Assembly: GCA_963719875.1 (NCBI GenBank)
Contig: CAVRDJ010000002.1
Location: 868,001-932,000 of the forward strand
Direction: 5' to 3'
DNA: 64,000 nucleotides
DNA from: Palsa-360 sp963719875
GTDB taxonomy: Bacteria; Acidobacteriota; Terriglobia; Acidiferrales; UBA7541
In this document: positions 36,776 to 46,617 of the stretch, in pieces
How the letters are laid out: every line of letters begins with the position of its first letter
How positions within the stretch are numbered: the stretch's first letter is position 1
Translations under genes and position numbers: made by a program
The notes under the pieces: generated by a model
Told to the model about the DNA's origin: nothing
Database searches by the model: none
What the model saw: only the letters and a program-made list of their open reading frames with translations

Positions 36776-37237
36776 TTACTTGTTGGCCGTAACTACCGGC
36801 ACGGCGTCAATCTGTCCTGCCTGGGCGTACATTTCGCGTTCCGTTTTGCTGAGCGGGTCGTAAACCAAGGACATGCCGATCTGGGGCAAATTCAGGGAAC
36901 GAACTCTGCGCTCGTTTCCGCGAATCGTGACCGTCAGGGAGGCGGCGCCCTTCTCGAGATGGGCAATGATCGGTCCGCTTGTAAAGACCGACTTGCTGCT
37001 GCTCATCGAGCGCAGGAGTGCCGGTGTCCCATTCGAATTCACCTGGATTGCATATTCCCCAGCCGGCAGCACGGCATGGTTCCAGTGGACTTCATACGGC
37101 AGCGTGAACTTGCCTTCAAAGCTTGGTTGAGCGTTTGCCGCAGCGGTGAACACGCAAGTGGCCATCAGAACACCCAGAAGCAGTCTCAATGTGGATGGAC
37201 GTTGGGTCGCACGTTGGATTGTATTCAGGATTTTCAT
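36776..37237 (-). CDS. Small secreted protein of unknown function
   Basis: The start at ATG 37237 has AGGAGA at 7 nt. The 153-residue product has an extended signal peptide (about 1-36, ending NAQ). The mature protein is small and beta-rich (FTLPYEVHWNHAVLPAGEYAIQV). This resembles secreted acidobacterial proteins carrying a LPAGEY-type motif that are often expressed under sigma control. It lies upstream of and divergent from the ECF sigma factor gene. Confidence 0.6.
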   Translation of the reverse strand: MKILNTIQRATQRPSTLRLLLGVLMATCVFTAAANAQPSFEGKFTLPYEVHWNHAVLPAGEYAIQVNSNGTPALLRSMSSSKSVFTSGPIIAHLEKGAASLTVTIRGNERRVRSLNLPQIGMSLVYDPLSKTEREMYAQAGQIDAVPVVTANK

Positions 37238-37483
37238 TGTCGTTCTCCTTTTCCTGGAGGCAATGCGCGCCTGCTGTTTTTTTGGAGTCCGCATCTTGCC
37301 TTCACCTGGTAATGCGAAAACCAGCGGCAAACAGGCTCAATAAAATTGACGAATTTTTTGGGTCGTGGCGCACCACTCGCCCATCCCGCTGCGCTTTCCA
37401 TCGCGGGCAAGTTGACTTTGTCTGCTTTGGGCGCTACTTTCCGGGTCAATGCCTGCTATGTGGTTTTTGGCTGGAGAAGCAAC

Positions 37484-38056
37484 GTGGTCACCGATTCCTC
37501 AACGCGGATCGACAGGCTGCTCGCCGATTGGGGCCAGGGCAATGAGGAAGCACGGGAAGCTCTGATCCCTGTGGTTTACAATGAATTGCGGCGGCAAGCG
37601 CGGCGCTATTTGCGGGGCGAACGTCCTGACCACACCCTCGAGAGCGCTGCCTTGGTCAACGAAGCGTATCTGCGCCTGGTTCGCCAGGACGTGCCACAGT
37701 GGCAAAACCGGGCTCACTTTTTTGGCGTAGCCGCGCAATTGATGCGGCACATTCTGGTCGATCACGCGCGCAACCGCCACGCCGCCAAGCGCGGCGCCGG
37801 AGCCCCGCGACTCGCTCTCGATCCCGAGCTTGCCCCGGCCAAGAAGCCGGAAATTGATCTCGTCGCGCTCGATGACGCCCTTGGCAAACTCGCCGCTTTA
37901 GACTCGCAGCAGTGCCGCCTCATCGAACTAAGATTCTTTGGAGGACTTTCCATCGAGGAGGCTGCTGTAGTCTTGGGCGTCTCACCGGCCACCGTAAAGC
38001 GAGAATGGGCCACGGCCCGTGCGTGGCTGCGCCGCGAAATGAAGAGGGACGAGTGA
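37484..38056 (+). CDS. ECF-type sigma factor of the acidobacterial/planctomycete kinase-associated group
   Basis: The start at GTG 37484 is preceded by GGAG. The 190-residue protein has sigma2 (LIPVVYNELRRQARRYLR, then LVNEAYLRLV) and sigma4 (IELRFFGGLSIEEAA, then GVSPATVKREWATARAWLRREM) domains. It resembles TIGR02999-type sigma factors, which are usually encoded with a Ser/Thr kinase, as here: the next gene starts with GTG overlapping the stop by 4 nt. Phosphorylation by the kinase, instead of a membrane anti-sigma factor, is the inferred switch. Confidence 0.88.
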   Translation: MVTDSSTRIDRLLADWGQGNEEAREALIPVVYNELRRQARRYLRGERPDHTLESAALVNEAYLRLVRQDVPQWQNRAHFFGVAAQLMRHILVDHARNRHAAKRGAGAPRLALDPELAPAKKPEIDLVALDDALGKLAALDSQQCRLIELRFFGGLSIEEAAVVLGVSPATVKREWATARAWLRREMKRDE

Positions 38057-40326
38057 ACGGGACGCCCGAACACCGGCAGGATGTCAAGAAAGTGCTCGCT
38101 GACGCCCTCAAACTGGCGCCAGGCGAGAGGGATGTCTATCTTGATCAGGCCTGCACCGAACCGGCTCTTCGCCGTGAGGTGGAATCCCTCATTGCCGCAC
38201 ACGAACGAGACCAAACCAGCTTCCAGGCCCAGCCGGCTTTCCAACCAAAAGGGCTGGCGATTGGCTCGCGACTCGGACCTTACGAAATCCTCGCGCGCAT
38301 CGGTGCGGGCGGTATGGGCGATGTTTATCAGGCCAGCGATACCAAGCTCGGCCGCAGCGTAGCGATCAAAGTTCTTCCTCCGACATTCGTAGACGACCCC
38401 CAGCGGCTAGCCCGTTTCCAGCGCGAAGCCAGGCTACTCGCTTCGCTCAATCATCCCAATATCGTCACGCTCCACTCGTTTGAGGAGGTCGACGGCGTCC
38501 ACTTTCTCACGATGGAGCTGGTCGAGGGCCAGTCGCTCAATCGGCTTGTACCGAAAGGAGGCCTCCCGGTCGATCGAATCCTGGACTACGCAGCCGCGAT
38601 CTCCGAGGCGCTGGCCGCCGCCCACGAAAAGGGCATCATCCATCGCGACCTGAAGCCCGCCAATGTGATGGTGACCGGCGAGGGCCGCGTCAAGGTTCTG
38701 GATTTCGGCCTGGCGAAGGAAATCCTCGAGGCCAATTCCAGCGACGCAACGTTGGCCCCGGACGAATACACCAGGATTGGTGTAATCGTGGGCACTCCGG
38801 CGTACATGTCTCCCGAACAAGTCGCGGGCCGTAAAATTGACCATCGAACAGACATCTTCTCGCTGGGCACCCTGTTGTACGAGCTGGCGACCGGTCAAAA
38901 GCCCTTCCAGGGGCAGTCCTCGGCGGAGCTAGCCTCCGCGATCCTTCGCGACACGCCGCGACCGGTCAGGATGGTGCGAGCCGAATTGCCTGAAGGTTTG
39001 GAGGGTGTGATCCAGCGTTGCCTGGAGAAAAGCCCCCACGACCGTTTTCCGTCGGCGCGCGAACTCCGCATCGGGCTGCGCGGCATGACGGCGAGTATCG
39101 AAACCGGCTCAGGCGCTGCCGGCACCCAGGAAGGATTTTGGGTTGCCGTGCTGCCGTTTGAATACAGAGGCGCGAACGCCGAGATCACGGCGCTATGTGA
39201 GGGCCTATCCGAAGATATCGTGACTGGCCTGTCGCGTTTTTCCTACCTGCGAGTCATCGCGCGCAGCTCCCTGTTGCGATTCGCACAACAGGCCGTTGAC
39301 GTCCGCGCCGTCGGAAAAGAAGTCGGCGCGCGCTACGTGATGGAAGGGAGCCTTCGCCAGGCAGGCTCCACGCTGCGCCTCGCAGTGCAGCTCGTCGACA
39401 CGCGTTCCGGTTCCCATCTTTGGGCCGAAACCTATGACCGTACTTTTCGCCCGGAAGAAATCTTCGCGCTGCAAGATGACCTCGTCCCGCGCATCGTCGC
39501 GACCGTTGCCGACCCGCGCGGAGTTCTCCCTCGCACGATGGGGGAAGCTCTTCGCGGCAGAGACCCCGAGGAATTGACTCCGTACGAAGCAATGTTACGC
39601 AGCATGGCCTACCACCACCGCGTCGACGTGGAGGAACACGCCGCCGCTCGGGCCGGACTGGAACGAGCCATTCAGCGGGAACCGGGCAATGCCGATTGTT
39701 GGGCCATGCTCTCGCACCTCTATCGGGAAGAATACGCTCACGGGTTCAACCTCCGCCCTGACCCCATCGGGCGCGCCATCTCGGCGGCACGCCGTGCCGT
39801 CGAAATCGCACCATCGAATCACCTGGCTTACTTTGCTTTGGCCTCGGCCCAATTCTTCCGGCGGGAACTCCAGGCCTTTCGGAATTCCGCCGTACACGCG
39901 ATCGAGCTCAACCCCATGGATGGATTCACCGCCGCCTACCTGGGCTTCCAGATTGCCTACGCTGGCGATTGGGAGCGCGGCTGCGCTCTGGCAGAACGGG
40001 CCAGGTGGCTCAATCCTCATCATCCCGGCTGGTACTGGTTTCCCTCCTTCTTCGACGCCTACCGCAAGAACGATTACCGCGGCGCCCTGGACGTCGCTCT
40101 CAAGGTCAACATGCCCGGCTTCTGGCGCACGCATCTCGCGCTGGCAGCGGCCTATGGGCAGCTCGGCGAACACGACGCGGCGCGTCGAGCCGTAGGAGAC
40201 CTGCTGGCCATACGGCCGGACTTCGCCGCAGTCGCCCGCGAGGAATTAGGGAAGTGGTGGGAACCGGAGCTCATCGAGCACTTGATCGATGGCCTGCGCA
40301 AAGCGGGGTTGGAGATTGCCTCGTAA
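38053..40326 (+). CDS. Ser/Thr protein kinase with TolB-like and TPR domains
   Basis: A GTG start overlapping the sigma-factor stop (GTGA). The 757-residue protein has a short N-terminal helix, then a Hanks-type kinase domain (about 77-345). Visible parts are a glycine loop GAGGMGDVY, Lys106, HRDLKPAN (197-204), DFG (217-219), and GTPAYMSPEQ. Next comes a TolB/FlgO-like domain (about 360-500; AVLPFEYRG, EGLSEDIVTGLSR, GARYVMEGSL), then TPR-like repeats to the end. No transmembrane helix is visible, so it is cytoplasmic. It most likely controls the sigma factor encoded with it. Confidence 0.9.
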   Translation: MNGTPEHRQDVKKVLADALKLAPGERDVYLDQACTEPALRREVESLIAAHERDQTSFQAQPAFQPKGLAIGSRLGPYEILARIGAGGMGDVYQASDTKLGRSVAIKVLPPTFVDDPQRLARFQREARLLASLNHPNIVTLHSFEEVDGVHFLTMELVEGQSLNRLVPKGGLPVDRILDYAAAISEALAAAHEKGIIHRDLKPANVMVTGEGRVKVLDFGLAKEILEANSSDATLAPDEYTRIGVIVGTPAYMSPEQVAGRKIDHRTDIFSLGTLLYELATGQKPFQGQSSAELASAILRDTPRPVRMVRAELPEGLEGVIQRCLEKSPHDRFPSARELRIGLRGMTASIETGSGAAGTQEGFWVAVLPFEYRGANAEITALCEGLSEDIVTGLSRFSYLRVIARSSLLRFAQQAVDVRAVGKEVGARYVMEGSLRQAGSTLRLAVQLVDTRSGSHLWAETYDRTFRPEEIFALQDDLVPRIVATVADPRGVLPRTMGEALRGRDPEELTPYEAMLRSMAYHHRVDVEEHAAARAGLERAIQREPGNADCWAMLSHLYREEYAHGFNLRPDPIGRAISAARRAVEIAPSNHLAYFALASAQFFRRELQAFRNSAVHAIELNPMDGFTAAYLGFQIAYAGDWERGCALAERARWLNPHHPGWYWFPSFFDAYRKNDYRGALDVALKVNMPGFWRTHLALAAAYGQLGEHDAARRAVGDLLAIRPDFAAVAREELGKWWEPELIEHLIDGLRKAGLEIAS

Positions 40327-40384
40327 GTATCCTGATTGCTTCTCAGACTGAGTACACGATGCTGAATTCCCCGCTTGACGCTAA

Positions 40385-40401
40385 CTTCGCAGAATGCGAA
40401 G
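40385..40401. promoter_or_regulatory. Operator-like palindrome before the HigBA pair
   Basis: CTTCGC (40385-40390) and GCGAAG (40396-40401) form a perfect inverted repeat with a 5-nt spacer, 7 nt before the toxin start at 40409. Such autoregulatory sites are typical upstream of toxin-antitoxin operons. It overlaps an ATG at 40394, which argues that the latter is not the start. Confidence 0.55.
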
Positions 40402-40408
40402 ATTGTTC

Positions 40409-40699
40409 ATGCGGATCGTCAGCCGCAAGGCGATCAGAGAAGCGGCCGCCGAGCACGGCGAATGGAGCGCATCCCTAAACGCGTGGTACAAGATCGCCAA
40501 ATACGCGGATTGGAAGAATTTTGCTGACGTTCGGAATAGTTGGAAAAACTCGGACGTAGTCGGGCGCTTCGTGGTGTTCGATATAAGCCACAACCGGTGC
40601 AGATTGATCACAACGATCAAATACAGATGGAAAATGGTTTACATCCGCCGCATTCTGAGTCACGCAGAATATGCCGAGAAGGAGTGGCTAAGGGGATGA
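40409..40699 (+). CDS. higB: HigB-type mRNA interferase toxin
   Basis: The start at ATG 40409 gives 96 residues beginning MRIVSRKAIREAAAEHGEW. This is the RelE-like HigB family, with the AWYKIAKYADWKNFADVR stretch and the C-terminal ISHNRCRLITTI and HAEYAE segments that shape the ribosome-dependent RNase site. HigB cleaves translated mRNA. The antitoxin gene follows with a 4-nt overlap (ATGA), giving the toxin-first order of the higBA family. An operator-like palindrome precedes it. Confidence 0.85.
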   Translation: MRIVSRKAIREAAAEHGEWSASLNAWYKIAKYADWKNFADVRNSWKNSDVVGRFVVFDISHNRCRLITTIKYRWKMVYIRRILSHAEYAEKEWLRG

Positions 40700-41082
40700 T
40701 CGCAGTATCCGATAAATACGCCCTGGAAGTCGGGTCGCCAACACCGATCACCTCTGAGCGCCAACACGAGGAATATCTCTCGGTCCTGGACAAGCTGGCA
40801 AGCAAAGAGAATTCAACGAAAGAAGAAGAGAAATATGCTGAAGTCTTGATGACGTTGATCGAAGCCTATGAAGGAGCGCACTACTCCATTCCTGATGCTT
40901 CCCCGGTGGAAGTCCTTCGCGCGCTGATGGATGCGAATCATCTGCGCCAAAAAGACCTGGTCCCGATCTTTGGGTCTGAGAGTATCGTCTCGGAGGTCTT
41001 GAACAAGAAGCGCGACCTCAACAAGAATCATATTGAAAAATTGAGCAAACGATTCCGCGTTTCCCCAGCAGTGTTTTTCTAG
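40696..41082 (+). CDS. higA: HigA-type antitoxin (XRE-family HTH)
   Basis: The start at ATG 40696 overlaps the toxin stop (ATGA). The 128-residue protein has an N-terminal coil (about 1-60; ERQHEEYLSVLDKLASKE, then EEKYAEVLMTLIEAYE) that would cover the toxin. A helix-turn-helix sits at the C-terminus (RALMDANHLRQKDLVPIFGSES, then SEVLNKKRDLNKNHIEKLSKRF; each shown in part). It binds HigB and represses the operon, probably through the palindrome at 40385-40401. Confidence 0.85.
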   Translation: MIAVSDKYALEVGSPTPITSERQHEEYLSVLDKLASKENSTKEEEKYAEVLMTLIEAYEGAHYSIPDASPVEVLRALMDANHLRQKDLVPIFGSESIVSEVLNKKRDLNKNHIEKLSKRFRVSPAVFF

Positions 41083-41115
41083 ATAGCTGGCCCGCGACGT
41101 ATGCGGGCGCCTCAT

Positions 41116-42615
41116 TTACGCAATATTTGGGCGCTTCTTGCCGAAGCCGGTCACCTGTTCGAACGCGTGGGCCATTTGCAGTACAGAAAAATCCTCCTTG
41201 TTGCGGCCGACGATTTGCACGCCGACGGGAAGCCCTTCCGTGGTGAAACCTCCCGGCACTGAGGCGGCTGGATTGCCTGTGGCCGAGATGTACCAGCAGG
41301 ACTTCATCCAATCGATGTAGTTATCGAATTTCACGCCCGCGATCTCTGTGGGGTAGGGCGTGTCGACGTCGAATGCGGGCAATTGCGTGGTGGGCAGGAC
41401 GAAGTATTCATACTTTTCGAGGAAGGCCTGAAAGCTTCGCCAGAGCTGGCCGTGAGCGGTCTCGGCGCGCGCTACGTCCATGCCCGTCAGCCGCAGCCCT
41501 TCCTCGATCTCACCCTTGAGCGTGTCCTTGAAAGCGTCCGGGTGGTCATGCAGGCGCGCGCCATAATTATTCGCCGAAGCCAACGCGCGCAGCACGCGAA
41601 AGGCGACCTCCGCGGGGGCGAAGTCCGGCTCCGCCTGCTCGACGATGCAGCCCAGCGATTCGAACGTCTTGCGGTGGCCATCCACAACGGTGCGCACACG
41701 CGGGTCGAAGGGCACTCCGCCAAGGTCCTTGAACCAGGCCACGCGCACGCCTTTAAAGCTGCGGTCGAGCGGGCGCGCGAAACGCTCTCCCGGTTCGTCG
41801 ATGGAGAACGGCGCGTGGGAATCCGGCCCCGCGATGGTGCTCAGGACGTAAGCAAGATCGGCCACCGAACGTCCGAGACATCCCGAGGTGCTCAGCGTCG
41901 ACCACGCGAATGCCGCTTTCGGGTTCGGCACGCGGCCGACGGAAGGCCGGAAGCCAACCACGTTGCAGAAGGCAGCGGGATTGCGCAGCGAACCGCCGGT
42001 ATCGCTGCCGCTGACCACGGGCGCGAGCCCGCAGGCCAAACTGACAGCGGCGCCGCCGGAAGAGCCGCCGCACGTCTTCGTCAGGTCGTAGGGATTGCGC
42101 GTCGCTCCGAAAACCTTGTTGAACGTCTGCGAACCCGCGCCGAATTCCGGTGTATTGGTCTTGCCGATGATGATCGCGCCCGCGCGCCGCATCCGATCGA
42201 CAACAATATCGTCTTCGGCGGGGATGTAATCTTTATAGAGCGGCGATCCAAATGTGGTGCGGATGCCGCGAGTTTCCAAGAGGTCCTTGTGCGCGACCGG
42301 CAGGCCATGCAGCGGCCCCAAAGTTCCTTTATGCGCCTGGATCTCATCGGCCTTCGCGGCAGCGTCGGCGGCCATTTCCGGCACCAGAGTCACGATGGCA
42401 TTCACCTTCGGGTTTACGCGCTCGATCTGTTTCAGATGCGCGGCCAGTGCATCGCGCGCCGAGAGCTTCTTCGCCCGGATCAGCCGGGCCATTTCGATAG
42501 TGCTCAAGAAACAAATGGAGGAATCGACGGCGTCACCTTCCGGGGCGCCCTTCAGTAGAATCGCAGCAGCCGTCCCCAGCAAAACTTCGCGGCGAGTTGG
42601 ATGATTGTCGGTCAT
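41116..42615 (-). CDS. Tat-exported amidase (amidase signature family)
   Basis: The start at ATG 42615 overlaps the upstream amidase stop by 4 nt. The 499-residue protein has a twin-arginine-type signal (PTRREVLLGTAAAILL) and the amidase-signature fold. It carries the catalytic lysine in VAHKDLL, the GGSSGGAAVSLACG loop with the cis-serine, and GSDTGGS with the nucleophile serine. It hydrolyses C-N bonds in amides; the substrate is unknown. It and the next gene are paralogues in one operon. Confidence 0.88.
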   Translation of the reverse strand: MTDNHPTRREVLLGTAAAILLKGAPEGDAVDSSICFLSTIEMARLIRAKKLSARDALAAHLKQIERVNPKVNAIVTLVPEMAADAAAKADEIQAHKGTLGPLHGLPVAHKDLLETRGIRTTFGSPLYKDYIPAEDDIVVDRMRRAGAIIIGKTNTPEFGAGSQTFNKVFGATRNPYDLTKTCGGSSGGAAVSLACGLAPVVSGSDTGGSLRNPAAFCNVVGFRPSVGRVPNPKAAFAWSTLSTSGCLGRSVADLAYVLSTIAGPDSHAPFSIDEPGERFARPLDRSFKGVRVAWFKDLGGVPFDPRVRTVVDGHRKTFESLGCIVEQAEPDFAPAEVAFRVLRALASANNYGARLHDHPDAFKDTLKGEIEEGLRLTGMDVARAETAHGQLWRSFQAFLEKYEYFVLPTTQLPAFDVDTPYPTEIAGVKFDNYIDWMKSCWYISATGNPAASVPGGFTTEGLPVGVQIVGRNKEDFSVLQMAHAFEQVTGFGKKRPNIA

Positions 42616-44150
42616 GCGCGGGAAAGCATCTGCGGACGACGCTTGTGCCATTCCGTTGCTTGCTCGTACGCATTCGCGAGCTGGAAGACGACTGCTTCGC
42701 CTCCATGAGGGCCGATTATCTGCAAGCCGATTGGGAGGCCCTGGCTCGTAAAACCGCATGGGAGGGAAATTGCGGGCCAGCCGTTGACATCAAACGGCGA
42801 AGTATTGCGCACCGCCGGCAAAATATCATCTGCCCGCGGATCCGAAATCGCGGGTGGCGGAATTGGAAGCGTCGGCGTGACCAGCACGTCCACCGACTCA
42901 ATCCATTTTCCGGCCGTTCGGCGGACTTGAGCGAGGTCCCGGCGTCCTTGGATGTAAGCGGGTGTGGTCACGTCAGCACCCGCGCGAATCCGCTTCAAGG
43001 TCAGCGGCTGGTATAGCTCCGGAGTCTTGGTAACGTATTCGCGGTGGTACGCGTAGGCTTCGGCGGCCCTCACAACGTCTCGCAAGGTTTCCATGGTATT
43101 CGCCTGCAGAGCAACATCACGGATTCCGGCCGTGAGTTTCCCCAAAACGGATAACGCCTCCTTCACGGCGGCGTCAATTTCCGGATCGAGGTCGGCGAAG
43201 AAGAACTCGCGGGGCGCCCCGATTCGCATGGTGGACACATTCGTCCGCAGAGACTGCGCATAGTCGGGGATTTTCATCTCCTCGCTCGTAGTTTCCCGCT
43301 CGTCGTACCCGGCGATGACTTGAAGCAAGAGAGCTGTGTCAGCCACGGTGCGGGCCATCGGTCCGACATGATCGAGCGACCAGGAAAGAGGGATCACACC
43401 GCGAATGCTCACCAGGCCGTACGTGGGTTTAAGGCCCACGATTCCGCAATGCGATGCAGGAAGACGTACAGAGCCCGCCGTGTCTGATCCGAGAGCTCCG
43501 TAACAAAGTTCGGCTGCCAATGCCGCAGCCGAGCCGCCCGAGGAACCCCCGGCGATGTGGCTTGGCTCCCAGGGGTTGTGAACGGCCCCGAAGTAACTGA
43601 CGATTGAGCTGCCCCCAAATGCGAATTCGTGCATGTTGGTCTTGCCCAGCAACACAGCGCCCGCGGCCTTGAGTCTGCGCACCACCTCGGCATCTTCTGT
43701 TGGAATGCGATCCTTGAAGACACCGCTGCCGCAGGTGGTCCTCACGCCGGCCGTATCGAAAAGGTCCTTCAGGGCAATCGGGACGCCATGAAGGGGTCCA
43801 CGCCAATTCCCCCGCTTCACTTCCGCTTCGGCTTCACGCGCCTGTGCCAGGGCTGATTCCGCCGTGATCGTGATGAAGACATTGAGTGGGGGGTTGAACC
43901 GGTCGATCCGCGCGAGACATGCGGTGGTCAATTCCACAGGCGAAACTTTTTTCTTGCGAATCAGATCGGATACTTCGCGGATACTCAACTTCGTGAGGTC
44001 GTCACTCTGGCCGCCGCTCACCGGGTTTGTCCTTTGAGACTCCTGCTCCGTCTCCGCCACTGCGGGAAGCTTCGCCAAAGAAACGGCAGTTCCCGCCAGA
44101 GTGGCTTTGAGAAAAGCCCTTCGCGATAAATCATCGGAAGGATTGGTCAT
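42612..44150 (-). CDS. Tat-exported amidase (amidase signature family), paralogue of the downstream gene
   Basis: A 512-residue protein with a twin-arginine signal (LSRRAFLKATLAGTAVSL) and the Ser-cisSer-Lys signature: lysine in IALKDLF, GGSSGGSAAALAAEL, and GSDTAGSVRLP. Its stop overlaps the start of the second amidase (ATGA), so the two are co-translated. They differ substantially in the C-terminal half and probably act on different amides. It could be a peptide amidase, but no partner subunit such as GatB is nearby. Confidence 0.88.
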   Translation of the reverse strand: MTNPSDDLSRRAFLKATLAGTAVSLAKLPAVAETEQESQRTNPVSGGQSDDLTKLSIREVSDLIRKKKVSPVELTTACLARIDRFNPPLNVFITITAESALAQAREAEAEVKRGNWRGPLHGVPIALKDLFDTAGVRTTCGSGVFKDRIPTEDAEVVRRLKAAGAVLLGKTNMHEFAFGGSSIVSYFGAVHNPWEPSHIAGGSSGGSAAALAAELCYGALGSDTAGSVRLPASHCGIVGLKPTYGLVSIRGVIPLSWSLDHVGPMARTVADTALLLQVIAGYDERETTSEEMKIPDYAQSLRTNVSTMRIGAPREFFFADLDPEIDAAVKEALSVLGKLTAGIRDVALQANTMETLRDVVRAAEAYAYHREYVTKTPELYQPLTLKRIRAGADVTTPAYIQGRRDLAQVRRTAGKWIESVDVLVTPTLPIPPPAISDPRADDILPAVRNTSPFDVNGWPAISLPCGFTSQGLPIGLQIIGPHGGEAVVFQLANAYEQATEWHKRRPQMLSRA

Positions 44151-44253
44151 TTGTGGCGGACTGTATCACAAAATCCATTTGGGAGTACCAGGCAACTCTC
44201 CGATCGGTGAATTCCGCATCCCGCAAAGAAAATGACTTACTGCCTACGCCTCC

Positions 44254-44397
44254 ACGGGCTGCGGAAAAAGGGCCCTGCTCCTTTTGTCATTCCGAGCGAA
44301 GCGAGGAATCTCTCGTTCTTTTCATGGGGTTAAATCGAAGAGAGATTCCTCGCTTCACTCGGAATGACAAAATAAACTACTTTTTCCGCAGCCTGTC
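44254..44397. repeat. Intergenic palindromic repeat, family 3
   Basis: About 144 bp bounded by CACGGGCTGCGGAAAAA and TTTTTCCGCAGCCTGT. It contains the paired TTTTGTCATTCCGAG, GAGGAATCTCTC and complementary arms seen at 32347-32487. It lies between two minus-strand genes. Confidence 0.9.
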
Positions 44398-44414
44398 CAG
44401 CCGCTGAATTCTGC

Positions 44415-45680
44415 TTACTCGAGCTTCCTGCGCGCGAAGACGAACAGCGACGAGGCCAGCAGCAGAAACATCACGACGCCCAGCCAAGGCGACTGGCTCG
44501 CGCCGGGCATGAATTTCCCGCCAAAGTCGAAAATCTTCGCCGGCCAGGGCAGAAAAAATGCGCTCGTCAGCCAATGCGGCAACCGCTTGCTCAATTCCGG
44601 ATCCTGCAGCAGGTTCAGGAAGATGGCCAGCAGGCCGAAAACGCCGCCCGCCGCAATCAGTCCGCTCGAATATAACGAGCCGGGGCTGACTTCGCTTTCG
44701 GCGCCGCTCTTCTGTTCCGTTCCTCGCTCCACGATCCAGCGCAAGAGTCCTCCGGCGAACATCGCCATAGTCGTGGCAATCGAAATGTACGAGCCTACGG
44801 CAAATGGAAGCGAGCGAATGCCCAGCAACTCCACAGCGATCACCAGAAACACTCCGAGGAACACCAGCCGCCAGGGCAGGCGCTGATTCAGGATGCCGCT
44901 GATCACCGTGGCCATGAGCCGCGCTTGCGGAGCCGCCGCCTGGTCGCTGCCGATTCCCTGCACCCATTGCACCTCGATCTGATTCGAGGCTGGATCGAAC
45001 AAATATTTTCCGTCGGGGATTTCCCGGGATCCGATCGCGTTCACGAGCACATACATCTTGCCCTCATGCTGGAACGAATTGTCCTGGCGCTCGACGCCGG
45101 AAGGCAGGTTGTTGATGTCGAGCGGGATCTGGATCGCCTTGTACTGCGCCAGGCCGATGTTCATTAGGATCAGCGTTCCGCCGATCGCAAAGGCGGAAAC
45201 CAGCACGCCAATAATGAGCGCGATTTGTTGCTGGTACGGCGTCGCGCCGACGAGATAGCCAGTTTTCAGATCCTGCGACGTGGCGCCGGCAATCGCCGCC
45301 GCGATGCACACCACGCCGCCAATCGTCAGCGCCAGCACGGCGTAGGAATTCGCCGTCCAATGGATCACGAGGAATACGGCGCAGGTGGCCATCAACGTGG
45401 CAATGGTCATGCCGCTGATGGGATTCGATGAGTTGCCGATCAACCCGCTGATCCGCGAAGCCACCGTCACGAACAGAAAGCCGAAGACGATCACGAAGAT
45501 CGCAGCAATCAGGTTGGCGAACGCCCCGGTCTGCGCTCCGGGAATCGGCTTGAACCGCAGCAGAGCCCACATCATCGTCAGCAGCACCGCGGATCCAATC
45601 AAGACGAAGCGCATGGACAGGTCGCGTTCGATCCGGTTCGTTTCCGCAGCCGTTTCCCTGCTCTTTCGCATGTCCTTCAA
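44415..45680 (-). pseudogene. OPT-family oligopeptide transporter, C-terminal part after a frameshift
   Basis: This 421-codon frame carries the C-terminal half of an OPT transporter: about eight hydrophobic segments, with ISGLIGNSSNPISGMTI and DLKTGYLVGATP. The N-terminal half is in another frame at 45064-46617. At about 45683 the protein should read from TAGL straight into KDMRKSRETAAETN. Removing one T from the CTTG there would restore a single frame. The intact gene would span 44415-46617. I cannot tell a real mutation from a sequencing error. Confidence 0.75.
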
Positions 45681-46617
45681 GTCCCGCGGTCAGCGCCGAG
45701 AAAATCGTGGGCATGGTCTTGATCAGCGTAATCAATCCCGAAGCGGCGACGGCGCCCGCTCCCATAGGGCGGATGTAACTCGCCCAGAGCTGATCGGGCG
45801 TCATCTGCGGAATGGGCACGGTGCTCGGGTAGAGCGGCACGTTGGGAGAAAGCGAGCCGAAAAATTTGATCGCCGGCATCAGCACCAGCCACGAAATCAC
45901 GCCCCCGGCAAAAAGCGTTCCCGACACGCGCGGGCCGATGATGTATCCCACGCCGAGATATTCCGAGGTGATCGCCGCGCGGAACGACGCACCGGGCAGC
46001 CAGTTCGGCCTGTATTCGGGCTGGCCCGGCCACATCCCCAGCGTGTTCATGCAGAAGGTGTACACGCCGCCAAGACCGAGCCCCCAGAATACGCGTCCGG
46101 CAAACGAGCCGCCGCGCTCCCCCGCCACGAGCACGTCCGCGCAGGCCGTGCCCTCCGGAAACGTCAGGTTGCCGTGCTCCTTGACGATCAACTGTCGCCG
46201 CAGCGGGATCATCAAAAGCACGCCGAGCCATCCGCCAAGCAGGGCCAGAAAAAAGACGCGCCAGTACTCCGTGTTCAGAGAAAACCCCAGGAAGATCAGC
46301 GCGGGAAGAGTGAAAATGACGCCTGCCGCGGCCGACTCGCCCGCCGAGCCGGTGGTCTGCACGATGTTGTTTTCGAGGATCGTGGACTTGCCGAACGCGC
46401 GCAGGATGGAAATCGAGAGTACGGAGATCGGGATCGAAGCGGAAACCGTGAGTCCCGCGCGCAATCCGACGTATACGGAAACGGCGCCGAACAAAATGCC
46501 GAACAGGGAACCCAGAATCACCGCGCGCCAGCTGAACTCCGTCATCGCGCTCGAAGTGTCCACATAAGGACGAAAATCCGCAGGGGGCGCCGTCGAACTC
46601 CAGGGTTTAGTGGCCAA
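45064..46617 (-). pseudogene. OPT-family oligopeptide transporter, N-terminal part before a frameshift
   Basis: A TTG start at 46617 has GGAGG at 6 nt. The first about 310 residues are OPT-like, with several membrane segments and motifs LRAGLTVSASIPISVL, NIVQTTGSAGESAAAG, and GNLTFPEGTACADVL. They end near ALTAGL at about 45683. Beyond that the frame encodes Arg/Asp-rich sequence without membrane segments, because it has left the true frame. Bacterial OPT proteins of this subgroup import peptides or metal chelates by proton symport. Confidence 0.75.
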
